Below are positions 17,840 to 26,549 of a stretch of 64,000 bases of DNA, piece by piece; within the stretch, counting starts at the first letter, position 1, and each line of letters opens with the position of its first letter. Origin of the DNA: Amycolatopsis mediterranei (GTDB lineage: Bacteria; Actinomycetota; Actinomycetes; Mycobacteriales; Pseudonocardiaceae). The notes under the pieces are model-generated. The model was not told the DNA's origin. It did not search any database and saw only the letters and a list, made by a program, of their open reading frames with translations. The stretch is from positions 3,615,719-3,679,718 of the forward strand of contig NZ_CP100416.1 in assembly GCF_026017845.1 (NCBI RefSeq), in the 5' to 3' direction. The position numbers and the translations under genes are program-made.

Positions 17840-18528
17840 TGACCAGGCCGGGAACGCCGTTGCTCGTCGGCAAGGGACTGTGCAAGTCGTTCGGCCCGAC
17901 GCGGGCGCTCGACGGGGCGGCGCTGTCCGTCTCGGCGGGGGAGGTGCTCGCGATCATGGGCGCGTCCGGTTCCGGCAAGTCGACGCTGCTGCACTGTCTC
18001 GCCGGCATCCTCCGGCCGGACGCGGGCACCATCGACTACCGCGGCGCCGACCTCGCCGGGATGGGCGACAAGGGGCGGAGTGCGTTGCGGCGCACCGACT
18101 TCGGCTTCGTGTTCCAGTTCGGGCAGCTCGTGCCCGAGCTGTCCTGCCTCGAGAACGTCGCGCTTCCGCTGCGGCTCACCGGAAGCCGGCGGAAGCAGGC
18201 CGAGGCCAAGGCGGCCGAATGGCTCGCCCGGCTGGAGGTCGACGGGCTGGCCAAGCGCCGCCCCGGCGACGTGTCCGGCGGGCAGGCGCAGCGGGTCGCG
18301 GTGGCGCGGGCGCTGGTGACCGGGCCGAAGGTGGTCTTCGCCGACGAGCCGACCGGGGCGCTCGACTCGCTCAACGGCGAGAAGGTCATGCGGATGCTCA
18401 CCGAGGCGGCGCGGGAATCGCACGCCGCGGTCGTGCTGGTGACCCACGAACCGCGCGTCGCCGCCTATTCGGACCGGGAGATCATGGTCCTCGACGGGCG
18501 CACGGTCGACCGGGAGCTGGTCGCATGA
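17839..18528 (+). CDS. ABC exporter ATP-binding protein (LolD/MacB-like)
   Basis: A 229-aa ATPase of the MacB/LolD/FtsE class. Walker A GASGSGKST, Q-loop FVFQFGQLVPELS, signature VSGGQAQRVAVARAL, Walker B VVFADEPTGALDS and the H-loop VTHEPR are complete. It starts within the PadR stop codon and ends overlapping the permease ATG by 4 bp. Together with the FtsX-type permease it forms a mechanotransmission-type exporter, commonly for antimicrobial peptides or lipids. Confidence 0.93.
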   Translation: MTRPGTPLLVGKGLCKSFGPTRALDGAALSVSAGEVLAIMGASGSGKSTLLHCLAGILRPDAGTIDYRGADLAGMGDKGRSALRRTDFGFVFQFGQLVPELSCLENVALPLRLTGSRRKQAEAKAAEWLARLEVDGLAKRRPGDVSGGQAQRVAVARALVTGPKVVFADEPTGALDSLNGEKVMRMLTEAARESHAAVVLVTHEPRVAAYSDREIMVLDGRTVDRELVA

Positions 18529-20813
18529 TGCAGGATCTGGCGCTGGGACTCCGGCTGGCCGTCGGGGGCGGCCGGATGTCCGGCGCGGCGCTGCTGCGCC
18601 TGGCGATGACCGCGTTCGGGATCGCGCTCGCGGTCGCCGTGCTGCTGTCCGCGGCGGCGGTCCAGCACGTGGCCGGCGAGCAGGCGGCGCGGAAGGCGGC
18701 GATCGCGCAGAGCACCGCGCCGCGCGCGGGCGTCACCCCGCTGCTGGCCTACAACTGGTACGCGTTGGTCGGTGAGGAATTCGTGCAGGTCACCGCGGTC
18801 GCGGCGACCGGGGCGAGCTCACCGGTGCCGCCGGGGCTCAGCCGGCTGCCGGCGCCGGGAGAGATCGCCGTGTCGCCGGAGCTGGCCGCGAGGCTGGCCG
18901 GACCGGACGGCGGCTCGCTGAAAGCGCAGCTGCCGGGCCGCGTCGTCGACCGGATCTCGCGGGAAGGCGTCTCCAACGCGGGCGATCTGACCGCGTACTA
19001 CGGGGTGCCGGCCGCGCAGATCGAGGCCGAGGGCACCGACGGCAGGAAGGTCTACGCGTTCGGCCGCCCCGCCACCGGGCTCGGCCTGCCGGTGCTCTTG
19101 CTGGGCCTCATCCCGCCGATCGCCGCGGTGCTGCTGCTGCCGTTGCTGATCTTCGTGACCACCGCCTCGCGGATGGGTGCGGCGCAACGGGAACGCCGGC
19201 TCGCCGCGCTGCGGCTGCTCGGCCTGGACTCCCCGCGGGTCAAACGGATCGCGGCGGCCGAATCGCTGGTCGGGGCCGTGCTGGGGCTCGCGGCCGGGAT
19301 CGGGTTCTTCGCCCTGCTGCGCACGTTCGTCGCCGACATCCTGCCGTTCGGCCTGCGGGTCTTCCCGGAGGACTTCGTGCCGACCTGGCCGCTCGTCGTG
19401 GTGATCGTGCTGCTGGTACCCGGGCTCGCGGTCGGCTCGGCGCTGTTCGGGCTGCGCCGCACGATCGTGGAACCGCTCGGCGTGGTCCGCCAGGGCAAGC
19501 CGGTGCGCCGGCGGATGTGGTGGCGCTGGACGCTCACCGCGATCGGCGTGCTGTGCCTGGCCGCCACCCTGGCCTTCGACCGCGGGGACGGCAACAGTCC
19601 CGCCGCGCCGGCCCTCGCGGTGGGCAGCGTGTTCCTGCTCGTGGGCGTCGCGGCCCTGCTGCCGTGGCTGGTCGAGCGGCTCGTGACGCGCCTGCACGGC
19701 GGGTCGCCGTCGTGGCAGCTGGCGATCCGGCGGCTGCAGCTGGACAGCGGCACCGCCAGCCGGGTGGTGTCCGGCCTGGTCGTCGTGCTGGCCGGCACGA
19801 TCCTGATCCAGGGTGTGATCACCTCGCTCGGCAGTGCCGACCGGGAGTCCACTCCGGACGGCGTGGCCGCCGTCCCGGTGCAGGTGCAGACCACCGCCGC
19901 GCACGAGGCCGAGGTCCGCAGGCTGGTGTCGGCCGCGCCCGGGGTGACCGGCGTGCACCCGGCCCGGAACCTGGCGTTCCGGGCCGGGGAGAAGCGGGAC
20001 TACGGCGTGGTCGGCGATTGCCTGGCGCTCAAGGCCCAGGCGAACATCGGCGACTGCTCCGACGGCGACGTGTTCTACCTGGCCCCGGCCTCGGGCGGCG
20101 CGGCGCCGGCCGGGCCCGTGCAGCTGCTGGGCTTTTCCCGCGGCGGGGAGGTGAAGGGTCCGGAGTGGACGGTGCCGGGCATCGTCCGGGTCGTGCAGCC
20201 GAGCGGCGTGGCGCAATCCGGCCAGAGCCTGCTGGTCACGCCCGGCGCACTCGGCGGGCTGGCCCTCCCGGACTCGACGGTCGATGTCTACGTGTCGGGC
20301 ACCGGCGACCGGCAGGCGCTGACCGACGACGTCGCGCGGGCGGTCCAGCCGCTCGCGTGGAACGCCACCGCCACCAGCAGCGACTACCTCGGCGGATTCC
20401 GCGCCCGCGACCAGCGGTTGGTGGAGAGCTTCCGCGCGGTGCTGATCACCGCGTCGCTGTTCGTGCTGGCGGTGGCGGCGATGAGCCTGCTGATGCTGTC
20501 GATCGAGCAGATCAGCGAACGGCGCCGGCCGCTCGCGGCGCTGTCGGCGGCCGGCGTGCCGATCGGCGTGCTGGCGCGCGGAGCCCTGTGGCAGACGGGG
20601 ATTCCGGTGGTGGTCGGCGTGGTGCTGGCGGTCGCGGCGGGGCTCGGGCTGACCGCGCCGATCCTGCGGCTGGCGGACCGGCCGATGACCATCGACGTCC
20701 CGGTGCTGCTCGTGCTGGCGGTGACCACGGTGCTGGCGGTCCTGCTGGTGACCGCGCTGACGATGCCGTTGCTGCGCCAGGTGACCCGGTTGGACACCCT
20801 GCGCTCGGAATGA
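18525..20813 (+). CDS. FtsX-like ABC transporter permease
   Basis: A 762-aa permease: TM1 near residues 24-46, an extracytoplasmic domain, then three-helix FtsX core modules (LIFVTTASRMGAAQRERRLAALRLLG near 210 and SIEQISERRRPLAALSAAGVP near 660, the conserved cytoplasmic coupling segments), giving the duplicated FtsX layout of actinobacterial MacB-like exporters. ATG 18525 forms an ATGA overlap with the ATPase stop; an ATG directly after it (18528) is the alternative. A second extracellular domain (about 430-610) contains two Cys in GDCLALKAQANIGDC that may form a disulfide. Confidence 0.9.
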   Translation: MMQDLALGLRLAVGGGRMSGAALLRLAMTAFGIALAVAVLLSAAAVQHVAGEQAARKAAIAQSTAPRAGVTPLLAYNWYALVGEEFVQVTAVAATGASSPVPPGLSRLPAPGEIAVSPELAARLAGPDGGSLKAQLPGRVVDRISREGVSNAGDLTAYYGVPAAQIEAEGTDGRKVYAFGRPATGLGLPVLLLGLIPPIAAVLLLPLLIFVTTASRMGAAQRERRLAALRLLGLDSPRVKRIAAAESLVGAVLGLAAGIGFFALLRTFVADILPFGLRVFPEDFVPTWPLVVVIVLLVPGLAVGSALFGLRRTIVEPLGVVRQGKPVRRRMWWRWTLTAIGVLCLAATLAFDRGDGNSPAAPALAVGSVFLLVGVAALLPWLVERLVTRLHGGSPSWQLAIRRLQLDSGTASRVVSGLVVVLAGTILIQGVITSLGSADRESTPDGVAAVPVQVQTTAAHEAEVRRLVSAAPGVTGVHPARNLAFRAGEKRDYGVVGDCLALKAQANIGDCSDGDVFYLAPASGGAAPAGPVQLLGFSRGGEVKGPEWTVPGIVRVVQPSGVAQSGQSLLVTPGALGGLALPDSTVDVYVSGTGDRQALTDDVARAVQPLAWNATATSSDYLGGFRARDQRLVESFRAVLITASLFVLAVAAMSLLMLSIEQISERRRPLAALSAAGVPIGVLARGALWQTGIPVVVGVVLAVAAGLGLTAPILRLADRPMTIDVPVLLVLAVTTVLAVLLVTALTMPLLRQVTRLDTLRSE

Positions 20814-20853
20814 GCCCGGGCACGCCATCCGACCTCCGGCTGGCGTCCCGGGA

Positions 20854-21000
20854 GCGCTCTGGCGGTCGTTCGCTTGGGTGGGCGGGCTGCTCGACCGGCC
20901 TGGGTCGCGTGCCGGGCGCGCTCTGGCGGCCGTTCGCTTGGCTGGGCAGGCCGCCCGACCGCACTGGGCTGGTGCCTGGCGCGCCGGGGCGGCCGCTCGC
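20854..21000. repeat. Degenerate tandem repeat, period about 64 bp
   Basis: Two clear units begin with GCGCTCTGGCGG at 20854 and 20918 and continue through TTCGCTTGG and CGACCG blocks; a third, more diverged partial unit begins at 20980 (GCGCCGGGGCGG). It lies in the 345-bp gap after the FtsX gene. No ORF through it looks genuine. Confidence 0.6.
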
Positions 21001-21062
21001 GGGCCTCGCGGTGATCGCGGACCGGGGAGCGCGCGTGGTCTTGCGCGAGCGGACCCGACGCG

Positions 21063-21096
21063 CACCACCCCGGCGGTTCCGGCCGCCGGGGTGGTG
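21063..21096. terminator. Hairpin between convergent genes
   Basis: A perfect 14-bp stem (CACCACCCCGGCGG and its complement) with the 6-nt loop TTCCGG, between the FtsX gene (+) and the 146-aa hypothetical gene (-). There is no U-tract. It probably terminates in both directions. Confidence 0.7.
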
Positions 21097-21158
21097 GCTC
21101 CCGGCTGTCGCCCCTCGGGCGGGGCAGCGTCCCGCCGTCGGCGAAGCTCGGCGCCGGG

Positions 21159-21599
21159 TCAGCGCTTGCAGGGCCCGAAGTACCGGCACTCGATCAACGC
21201 CCGCGGGTCGAGAGACCGCGCCCGCGGCTCGAGGGTGTCGAGCAGCGCGGCGATCTCGTCCAGGTCCACGACACCCGCCGCGGTCAACGGGAAGAACTGC
21301 TCCCGGGTGTCGTGCTCGGGGCAGCCGCTGCCGCGCAGGTTGCCCGCCGGGACCAGGGCGAAGACCTCTTCGCCCTCGTTGCCGAACGTGAAGTAGCTCT
21401 GCAGCCGCACCGGGGTGGTGTCGGCGACGTCGTTGATGTGCCGGCCGCCGTAGGTCTCGGGGTAGTGCCAGCCCGCGTGCACGTCGTTGGCGAACCAGAC
21501 CCGCGCGGGATCGCTGTCGCCGTCGAGGAGCCAGCCCCGCGCGGTGAGGAACTCGTGCACGCCGAGCTGGCGGGCGACCATGAGGTCGGACGTGGTCAT
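21159..21599 (-). CDS. Hypothetical protein
   Basis: A 146-aa soluble protein, start ATG 21599 with GAAGGG six bases upstream. It is rich in aromatic and acidic residues (AGWHYPETYGGRHINDV, FTFGNEGEEVF) and has two Cys near the middle and end (GCPEHD, GPCKR) but no motif I can assign. The coding bias fits a real gene. It lies downstream of the ligase start-to-stop unit on the same strand, separated by 100 bp from the ligase stop, so it has its own promoter upstream of 21599 or follows the ligase transcript. Confidence 0.6.
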   Translation of the reverse strand: MTTSDLMVARQLGVHEFLTARGWLLDGDSDPARVWFANDVHAGWHYPETYGGRHINDVADTTPVRLQSYFTFGNEGEEVFALVPAGNLRGSGCPEHDTREQFFPLTAAGVVDLDEIAALLDTLEPRARSLDPRALIECRYFGPCKR

Positions 21600-21701
21600 C
21601 GCGGTCCCTTCGGACGAAGTCGGGTACTCACGCTCAGTGTCGCGCCTGGCCGGTTTCCACGACCGGGTGACCCGCGTCCGGGAAGCGAGACGGCGGGCCG
21701 G

Positions 21702-23693
21702 TCACACGATGCCCGCCGAGATCAGCTGCTGCCAGATCTCGCCCTGGTCGACGACCTCGACGCCGTGCTTCTCGGCCTTCGTCAGCTTGCTTGCCCCGAC
21801 GTCGGCGCCGGTGATGAGCAGGTCCGTGCTCGCCGAAACCGAGGTCGCCGTGGTCGCGCCCGCTCTCTCGCAGAGCCGCTGGAACGTCGGGCGCGGCACC
21901 TTCTCGCCCGACCGGGGGTCGCTGATCGCGCCGGTGACCACCACCGTCTTGCCCGCCAGCGGCGCGCCCGCCGCGACGACCGGCGGGAGGTCCTCCTCGC
22001 GCACGTCCAGCGAAACCCCCGCCTTCCGCAGGCGTTCGAGCTCGGGGCGCAGCCGGGTGAGGTGCTCGATCAGCGACGCGGCGACCTTCGGCCCGATGTC
22101 CTCCACCGCCACGAGCCCGTCGACGCCCGCCTCCGCGACGTCTTCCAGGGAGCCGAACCCGGCCCGGCACAGGCGGGCGGCCGTGCCTTCGGACGCCATC
22201 GGGATGGCCAGCCCGATCAGCGCCCGGCGCAGGCCGACCCCCCGGCTCGCGTCGATCGACTCGATCATCCGGGTGGCCGAAACCTCGCCGATGCGGTCGA
22301 ACTCGAGCAGCTTTTCCTTCGTCAGCCCGTAGAAGTCCGAGGGATTCTCCAGGATGCCCGCCTCGGCCAGCCGTTCGATCCACACGCCGCCGATGGCGTC
22401 GATGTCCGCCGCCGCCCGCGACGCCCAGTGGATCAGCCGCCGCACGGTCTGCGCCGGACAGGACACGTTGGTGCAGAACAGTTCCCGGCTGTTGCCCTGC
22501 TCGGTCAGCGGCTGCCCGCACGACGGGCACACCTCCGGCGGGACGATCTCCCGCTCGGCGCCCGTGCGCTTCGAGGCGTCGAGCACGCCGGCGACGAACG
22601 GGATCACGTCGCCCGCGCGGCGCACCAGCACGGTGTCGCCGATCTTGATGCCGCGGGCGCGGATGACCTCCTGGTTGGCCAGGGTCGCGCGAGTGACCGT
22701 GGTCCCGCCCACGAACACCGGTTCCAGCCAGGCGACCGGGGCGATCTTGCCGGTCTTGCCGACGTCCCAGACCACATCGGACAGCACGGTGGTCTTCTCC
22801 TCGGCGGCGAACTTGAACGCCAGCGCCCCGCGGGGTGAGCTCGACCGGGTGCCGGCCGCCGCGTAGGCGTCGCGGCTCGCCAGCCGCAGCACGGCACCGT
22901 CGAGGTCGTAGTCCAGTTCGTTGCGCTGCTGCTCGATCTCGCCGATCACGCTCTGCGCCTCGGCGGCGTCGGCGCACCGCCGCATGTCGGCCGCGGTGAA
23001 GCCGAGCGTGTGCAGCGCGCTGCCGAGGTCGGTCTCCGCGCTGTCGGGCTCGGTGTACAGGTCGAAGGCGAAGAACCGCAGCCGGCGCTCGGCCACCGTC
23101 GCGGGGTCCTTTGCGCGCAGCGTGCCGGCGGCGGCGTTGCGCGGGTTGATCAGCGGCTTGTCCGGGTGGGCGGTGTTGTAGGCGGCGAAGGTGGAGCGCA
23201 GCATGACGGCCTCGCCGCGGACCTCGACGCGGCCCGGCGCCTCGACCTGCTCGGGGATCCCGTCGGTCAGGGCGCGCACGAGCTTCGTGACGTCGTCGCC
23301 GGTCGTGCCGTCGCCGCGGGTGACCGCGCGGGCCAGCCGCCCGTTTTCGTAGACGACGGCCAGCGACAGGCCGTCGAGCTTCGGCATCACGACCACCGGC
23401 TGGCCGGGGAAGCGGTCGAAGAACGCCTCGACCTGCTCGGGTTTGGTCGCCTTTTCCAGTGACAGCATCGGGCGCGAGTGCCGGATCGGCGCGTGCAGCA
23501 CCGCGGGTGCGCCGACCTGGTCGAGGGGGTTCGGGTCGGGCGTGAATTCCGGGTGGGCCTCGATCAGGCTCCGCAGCTCGTCTTCGACCGCGTCGTACTC
23601 CGCGTCGGCCACCAGCGGCGATCCCCGGTAGTAGGCGTCACGCAGCACCGTGATGCGGTCGGCGAGTTCCGGGATGCGTTCCTGAGCGTTCAC
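21702..23693 (-). CDS. ligA: NAD-dependent DNA ligase LigA
   Basis: A 663-aa ligase with the full domain order: domain Ia (YYRGSPLVADAEYD, NMN-binding Tyr pair), adenylation domain with nucleophile Lys105 in KLDG, RGDGTTGDDVT and NPRNAAAGTLR, OB fold, four-Cys zinc finger (CPSCG ... FCTNVSC), helix-hairpin-helix repeats (about 440-560) and a C-terminal BRCT domain (AGKTVVVTGAISD). GTG 23693 (VNAQERIPEL) starts the conserved region; TTG 23723 is an alternative and neither has a clear ribosome site. The accessory setting, without the usual housekeeping neighbours, leaves open that this is a second ligase copy. Confidence 0.92.
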   Translation of the reverse strand: MNAQERIPELADRITVLRDAYYRGSPLVADAEYDAVEDELRSLIEAHPEFTPDPNPLDQVGAPAVLHAPIRHSRPMLSLEKATKPEQVEAFFDRFPGQPVVVMPKLDGLSLAVVYENGRLARAVTRGDGTTGDDVTKLVRALTDGIPEQVEAPGRVEVRGEAVMLRSTFAAYNTAHPDKPLINPRNAAAGTLRAKDPATVAERRLRFFAFDLYTEPDSAETDLGSALHTLGFTAADMRRCADAAEAQSVIGEIEQQRNELDYDLDGAVLRLASRDAYAAAGTRSSSPRGALAFKFAAEEKTTVLSDVVWDVGKTGKIAPVAWLEPVFVGGTTVTRATLANQEVIRARGIKIGDTVLVRRAGDVIPFVAGVLDASKRTGAEREIVPPEVCPSCGQPLTEQGNSRELFCTNVSCPAQTVRRLIHWASRAAADIDAIGGVWIERLAEAGILENPSDFYGLTKEKLLEFDRIGEVSATRMIESIDASRGVGLRRALIGLAIPMASEGTAARLCRAGFGSLEDVAEAGVDGLVAVEDIGPKVAASLIEHLTRLRPELERLRKAGVSLDVREEDLPPVVAAGAPLAGKTVVVTGAISDPRSGEKVPRPTFQRLCERAGATTATSVSASTDLLITGADVGASKLTKAEKHGVEVVDQGEIWQQLISAGIV

Positions 23694-23812
23694 GCCGAGG
23701 ACGTTACCGGGCACCCCCGACAAAACCCGCCTGCCGCCGGTTCCGCGGGTCGCCGAGGAGCGCCGGCCCGGCCATCCGGCGAGCCCCGTTCCGGAGCAAC
23801 TCCAGGTTTACG

Positions 23813-24661
23813 ATGAAGATCATGCGATTCGCCATCAAGACCTCGCCCCAGAACACCGAATGGGCCGACATGCTCGCCGTCTGGCAGGCCGCGGACGAAA
23901 TCGAGCTGTTCGAGTCCGGGTGGACCTTCGACCACTTCTACCCCATCTTCTCCGATCCGACCGGACCGTGCCTGGAAGGGTGGGTGACGCTGACCGCGCT
24001 GGCCCAGGCCACCAAGCGGCTCCGGCTGGGCACGCTGGTCAGCGGCATCCACTACCGCCACCCCGCGTTGCTGGCGAACATGGCCACGACGCTCGACATC
24101 GTCTCCGGCGGGCGGCTGGAGATCGGCGTCGGCGCCGGCTGGAACGAAGAGGAGTCCGGCGCGTACGGCATGGAGCTGGGCTCGATCAAGGCCCGCAGCG
24201 ACCGGTTCGAGGAAGCGTGCGAGGTCCTCGTCGGGCTGCTGACGCAGGAGACCACGACGTTCCGCGGCGAGCACTACCAGCTGACCGACGCCCGCTGCGA
24301 GCCGAAGGGCCTCCAGCGGCCGCACCCGCCGATCTGCATCGGCGGCAGCGGCGAGAAGCGCACCCTGCGCACGGCCGCGAAGTACGCCCAGCACTGGAAC
24401 TTCGTCGGCGGCCCGCCCGAGGAGTTCGCCCGCAAGCGGGAGGTCCTGCACCGCCACTGCGCGGACGTCGGCCGCGACCCGGCGGAGATCACGCTGTCCT
24501 CGCACGTCCGGCTCGAGCCGGACCTCGACTACGCGAAGGTCGCCGCCGAAGCCGCGGCACTCGGGGAAGCGGGCGTGGACCTGGCGATCGTGTACCTGCC
24601 GCCGCCGCACACCCCGGCCGTGCTGGAGCCGCTGGCGAAGGCGCTCGAGCCGCTGCGCTGA
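23813..24661 (+). CDS. LLM-class F420-dependent oxidoreductase
   Basis: A 282-aa luciferase-like TIM-barrel protein. LGTLVSGIHYRHPALLANMATTLDIVSGGRLEIGVGAGWNEEE is the hallmark region of the TIGR03560-like F420-dependent group (described here by its VSGGRLEIG and GAGWNEEE motifs), and PPICIGGSGEKRTLR is the later cofactor-phosphate segment. ATG 23813 is used; ATG 23822 is possible. It probably reduces or oxidises a small substrate with coenzyme F420, or FMN. It is convergent with the peroxiredoxin gene, 9 bp apart. Confidence 0.85.
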   Translation: MKIMRFAIKTSPQNTEWADMLAVWQAADEIELFESGWTFDHFYPIFSDPTGPCLEGWVTLTALAQATKRLRLGTLVSGIHYRHPALLANMATTLDIVSGGRLEIGVGAGWNEEESGAYGMELGSIKARSDRFEEACEVLVGLLTQETTTFRGEHYQLTDARCEPKGLQRPHPPICIGGSGEKRTLRTAAKYAQHWNFVGGPPEEFARKREVLHRHCADVGRDPAEITLSSHVRLEPDLDYAKVAAEAAALGEAGVDLAIVYLPPPHTPAVLEPLAKALEPLR

Positions 24662-24670
24662 ACCGCCGCG

Positions 24671-25129
24671 TCAGGCCGGGGCGCCCAGCGCGGCGACGGC
24701 CGCGGCGATGCCCGCCCGGTCGTAGCTGCCGGTGGGCAGGGCGGCGCTGTGCGCGTGGCGGACCACGCCCCGGGCGTCGACGAGGATGCTGCCGGACCGC
24801 TGCAGCGCGCCGAAGACGGTCCGGCTCAGCCCGACCAGCTCGTGGGGCGTGTCACGGCGGCCGGTGAGGACCGGGAACGGGATCCCGTGCTCCGCCCGCC
24901 ACGCGGCCGCCGTCGCGCGGTCTTCGGGGACGGCGATCAGGACCCGGACGCCGGCCGCCTCGAACGTGGCGGCGTCCTCGGCGAGGGCACGGACGTGCCG
25001 ACGGCAGACCGGGCACGTCGTCGACCGCATGAAGTAGAGCAGCACGGCATGGTGGTCGGGGAGGCGGACGGTCTGCCCGTCGGTGTCTTCCAGCACCAGC
25101 TGCGGTGCGGGCGATCCGGCTTCGAGCAC
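24671..25129 (-). CDS. Peroxiredoxin-like (AhpC/TSA) protein
   Basis: A 152-aa thioredoxin-fold protein: APQLVLEDTDGQTVRL entry, then the redox site STTCPVCRRH with Cys39 and Cys42, and VLVDARGVVRHAH. The CxxC is more like the redoxin/peroxiredoxin-like group than a 2-Cys AhpC, so it may be a thiol peroxidase or a disulfide reductase. GTG 25129 follows GAAAGGAAG. It lies 27 bp after an ECF sigma gene on the same strand and may be co-transcribed with it. Confidence 0.8.
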   Translation of the reverse strand: MLEAGSPAPQLVLEDTDGQTVRLPDHHAVLLYFMRSTTCPVCRRHVRALAEDAATFEAAGVRVLIAVPEDRATAAAWRAEHGIPFPVLTGRRDTPHELVGLSRTVFGALQRSGSILVDARGVVRHAHSAALPTGSYDRAGIAAAVAALGAPA

Positions 25130-25156
25130 GGTGGGCTTCCTTTCGGGGATGGGGTT

Positions 25157-25672
25157 TCAGACGGTGTGCAACCGGGCCCGGACCGCGGTCCGGGCCCGGT
25201 GCAGGTGGGACTTCATCGCCGCGGTGCTCAGCCCGAGCGTGCCGGCGACCGTGCGGCCCGGGTGCCCGAGGACGTCGCGCATGACGAGCACGCGGCGCTG
25301 GACGTCCGGCAGTGCCCGGATGGCTTCGGCGACGCGCTCGGCTTCGAGCCGCCTGAGGACCTCGTCTTCGGCCGAGGCGGCGAGGCCGGGGTCGGCGGCG
25401 TCCTCGAGCAGGCGCCGGGCGCGGCGCAGGCACTCGTTCCGGACGATCCGGAACATCCACGAGGCCAGCGCGGCCGAGGCTCGCAGGGACCCGATCTTGC
25501 GGTAGAGGACGAGCAGGGCCTCCTGCGCCGCGTCCTCGGCGTCCTGCGGCGACGCGCAGAGGTGGTCGGCGAAGCGCCGCACGTGCGGATGGGCCCCGTG
25601 CACGACCGCGGTGATCGACTCGAGGTCCCCACCCTGCGCCGCTTCGACGAGCTGCTCGCTGACCCACCCCAT
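25157..25672 (-). CDS. ECF sigma factor (sigma-70 family)
   Basis: A 171-aa ECF sigma factor. Region 2 (about 20-90) has the DAEDAAQEALLVLYRKIGS core-binding helix and ASWMFRIVRNECLRRAR (-10 contact); region 4 (about 110-165) has LPDVQRRVLVMRDVLGH and STAAMKSHLHRARTAVRARL (-35 helix-turn-helix). ATG 25672 follows GGGAGAG at five bases. No anti-sigma factor is adjacent; a thioredoxin-fold protein is. I infer a stress regulon. Promoter and leader lie in the gap shared with the Roadblock operon. Confidence 0.9.
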   Translation of the reverse strand: MGWVSEQLVEAAQGGDLESITAVVHGAHPHVRRFADHLCASPQDAEDAAQEALLVLYRKIGSLRASAALASWMFRIVRNECLRRARRLLEDAADPGLAASAEDEVLRRLEAERVAEAIRALPDVQRRVLVMRDVLGHPGRTVAGTLGLSTAAMKSHLHRARTAVRARLHTV

Positions 25673-26140
25673 CGCATCTCTCCCTTGTCGGCGTGACCAC
25701 ACCCATAAGAGGCTCCGGCCCCCCGAAAGGATTCACCGCCGGTCCGGGCGGGCGCTCCGGCGGGTGGCCGGCCCCGGCCCGGCGGCGGGTCTCGTCGCTC
25801 AGCGTGTCCGGGGCCGGGTGCCTCCGGGCCGCCTCCCGCTCGCGGCGCGTGGCGCCGGCGGTGAGCCGTCGCCCGGGGCCGTCGCGTCGTGGCATTTCCC
25901 GCGGCTCGCGCGGAAACGCCGAACATCGAAATCGCCGGTTTCGTGATCAATGGACATCGTCACGTGTTTCCGTTACGGCCCATCATCTGTTTCACTCGAT
26001 CGAGTGACGCTGGTATTCGGGCTCCGGTGCTGGTTGGCCAAAAGTAATGCCGGCGGTAAGGTCGTCGCGTCGAGAGCAACTCGAATGGTTGATTATTTCG
26101 CCACTCGCCTTCCGTGATTCCGGAGCAGAAAGAAAGAGTC
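25673..26140. other. Divergent intergenic region, locally AT-richer
   Basis: About 470 bp between the ECF sigma gene (-) and the Roadblock operon (+). The right half (25900-26140) is distinctly less GC-rich than the surroundings and contains a 16-bp perfect palindrome at 25992-26007. I see no convincing gene in the left half. Confidence 0.5.
25992..26007. promoter_or_regulatory. 16-bp perfect palindrome, candidate operator
   Basis: TCACTCGATCGAGTGA, perfectly self-complementary, about 135 bp before the Roadblock operon start. Its length and TCAC...GTGA ends resemble the palindromes I recall for BldM-type regulators in streptomycetes; this resemblance is from memory. Confidence 0.5.
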
Positions 26141-26509
26141 TTGGATTTCGAAGCACTGGCCGGCGAGTTGCGGAACCTGCGGGAGAGCGTCGCCGGGGTT
26201 ACCGACACGGTGCTGGCCGCGGTCGACGGCATCCCGATCATCGCCGACGCCGCCGACGACATCGATCCGGCGAAGATCTCCGCGCTCGCCGCGGCGGATC
26301 TCGGGATCGCCCGGCAGGCCGCCGAAATCACGGGCAAGGGCACGCTGAACCAGACCGTGGTGTTCGGCAGTGAAGGGTACATGGCCGTCTACGCCATCGG
26401 GCGGCTGGCGTTGCTGGTCGTGCTGGGGGACAAGGACCTGAACGTCGGGCGCCTGCTGTTCGAATCCCGGCCCGTCGTCGAGCGGATCGGCTCGATCCTG
26501 GCCGCGTAG
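26141..26509 (+). CDS. Roadblock/LC7 domain protein
   Basis: A 122-aa protein almost entirely made of one Roadblock/LC7 fold: LDFEALAGELRNLRESVAGV, VTDTVLAAVDGIPIIADAADD, then LGIARQAAEITGKGTLNQTVVFGSEGYMAVYAIG and LALLVVLGDKDLNVGRLLFE. In actinobacteria such proteins (CvnB-like) act with small Ras-like GTPases or sensor kinases. Start choice: TTG 26141 has a purine-rich AGAAAGAG before it and begins at the conserved domain; GTG 26114 would add nine residues. First gene of a three-gene operon lacking the usual GTPase and kinase partners. Confidence 0.82.
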   Translation: MDFEALAGELRNLRESVAGVTDTVLAAVDGIPIIADAADDIDPAKISALAAADLGIARQAAEITGKGTLNQTVVFGSEGYMAVYAIGRLALLVVLGDKDLNVGRLLFESRPVVERIGSILAA

Positions 26510-26549
26510 CCCGCCGGCCGACCACCCGTTCACGAGAGGAAGCAGCACG

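Noticed and set aside
18819..21068. 749-codon minus-strand frame opposite the FtsX permease
   Set aside because: Gln/Arg/His-rich low-complexity translation antisense to a well-defined membrane protein; it also runs through the tandem repeat.
25693..26007. Short ORF in the gap before the Roadblock operon
   Set aside because: Arg/Ser/Pro-rich translation, no ribosome site, and overlap with the promoter-like AT-richer region.
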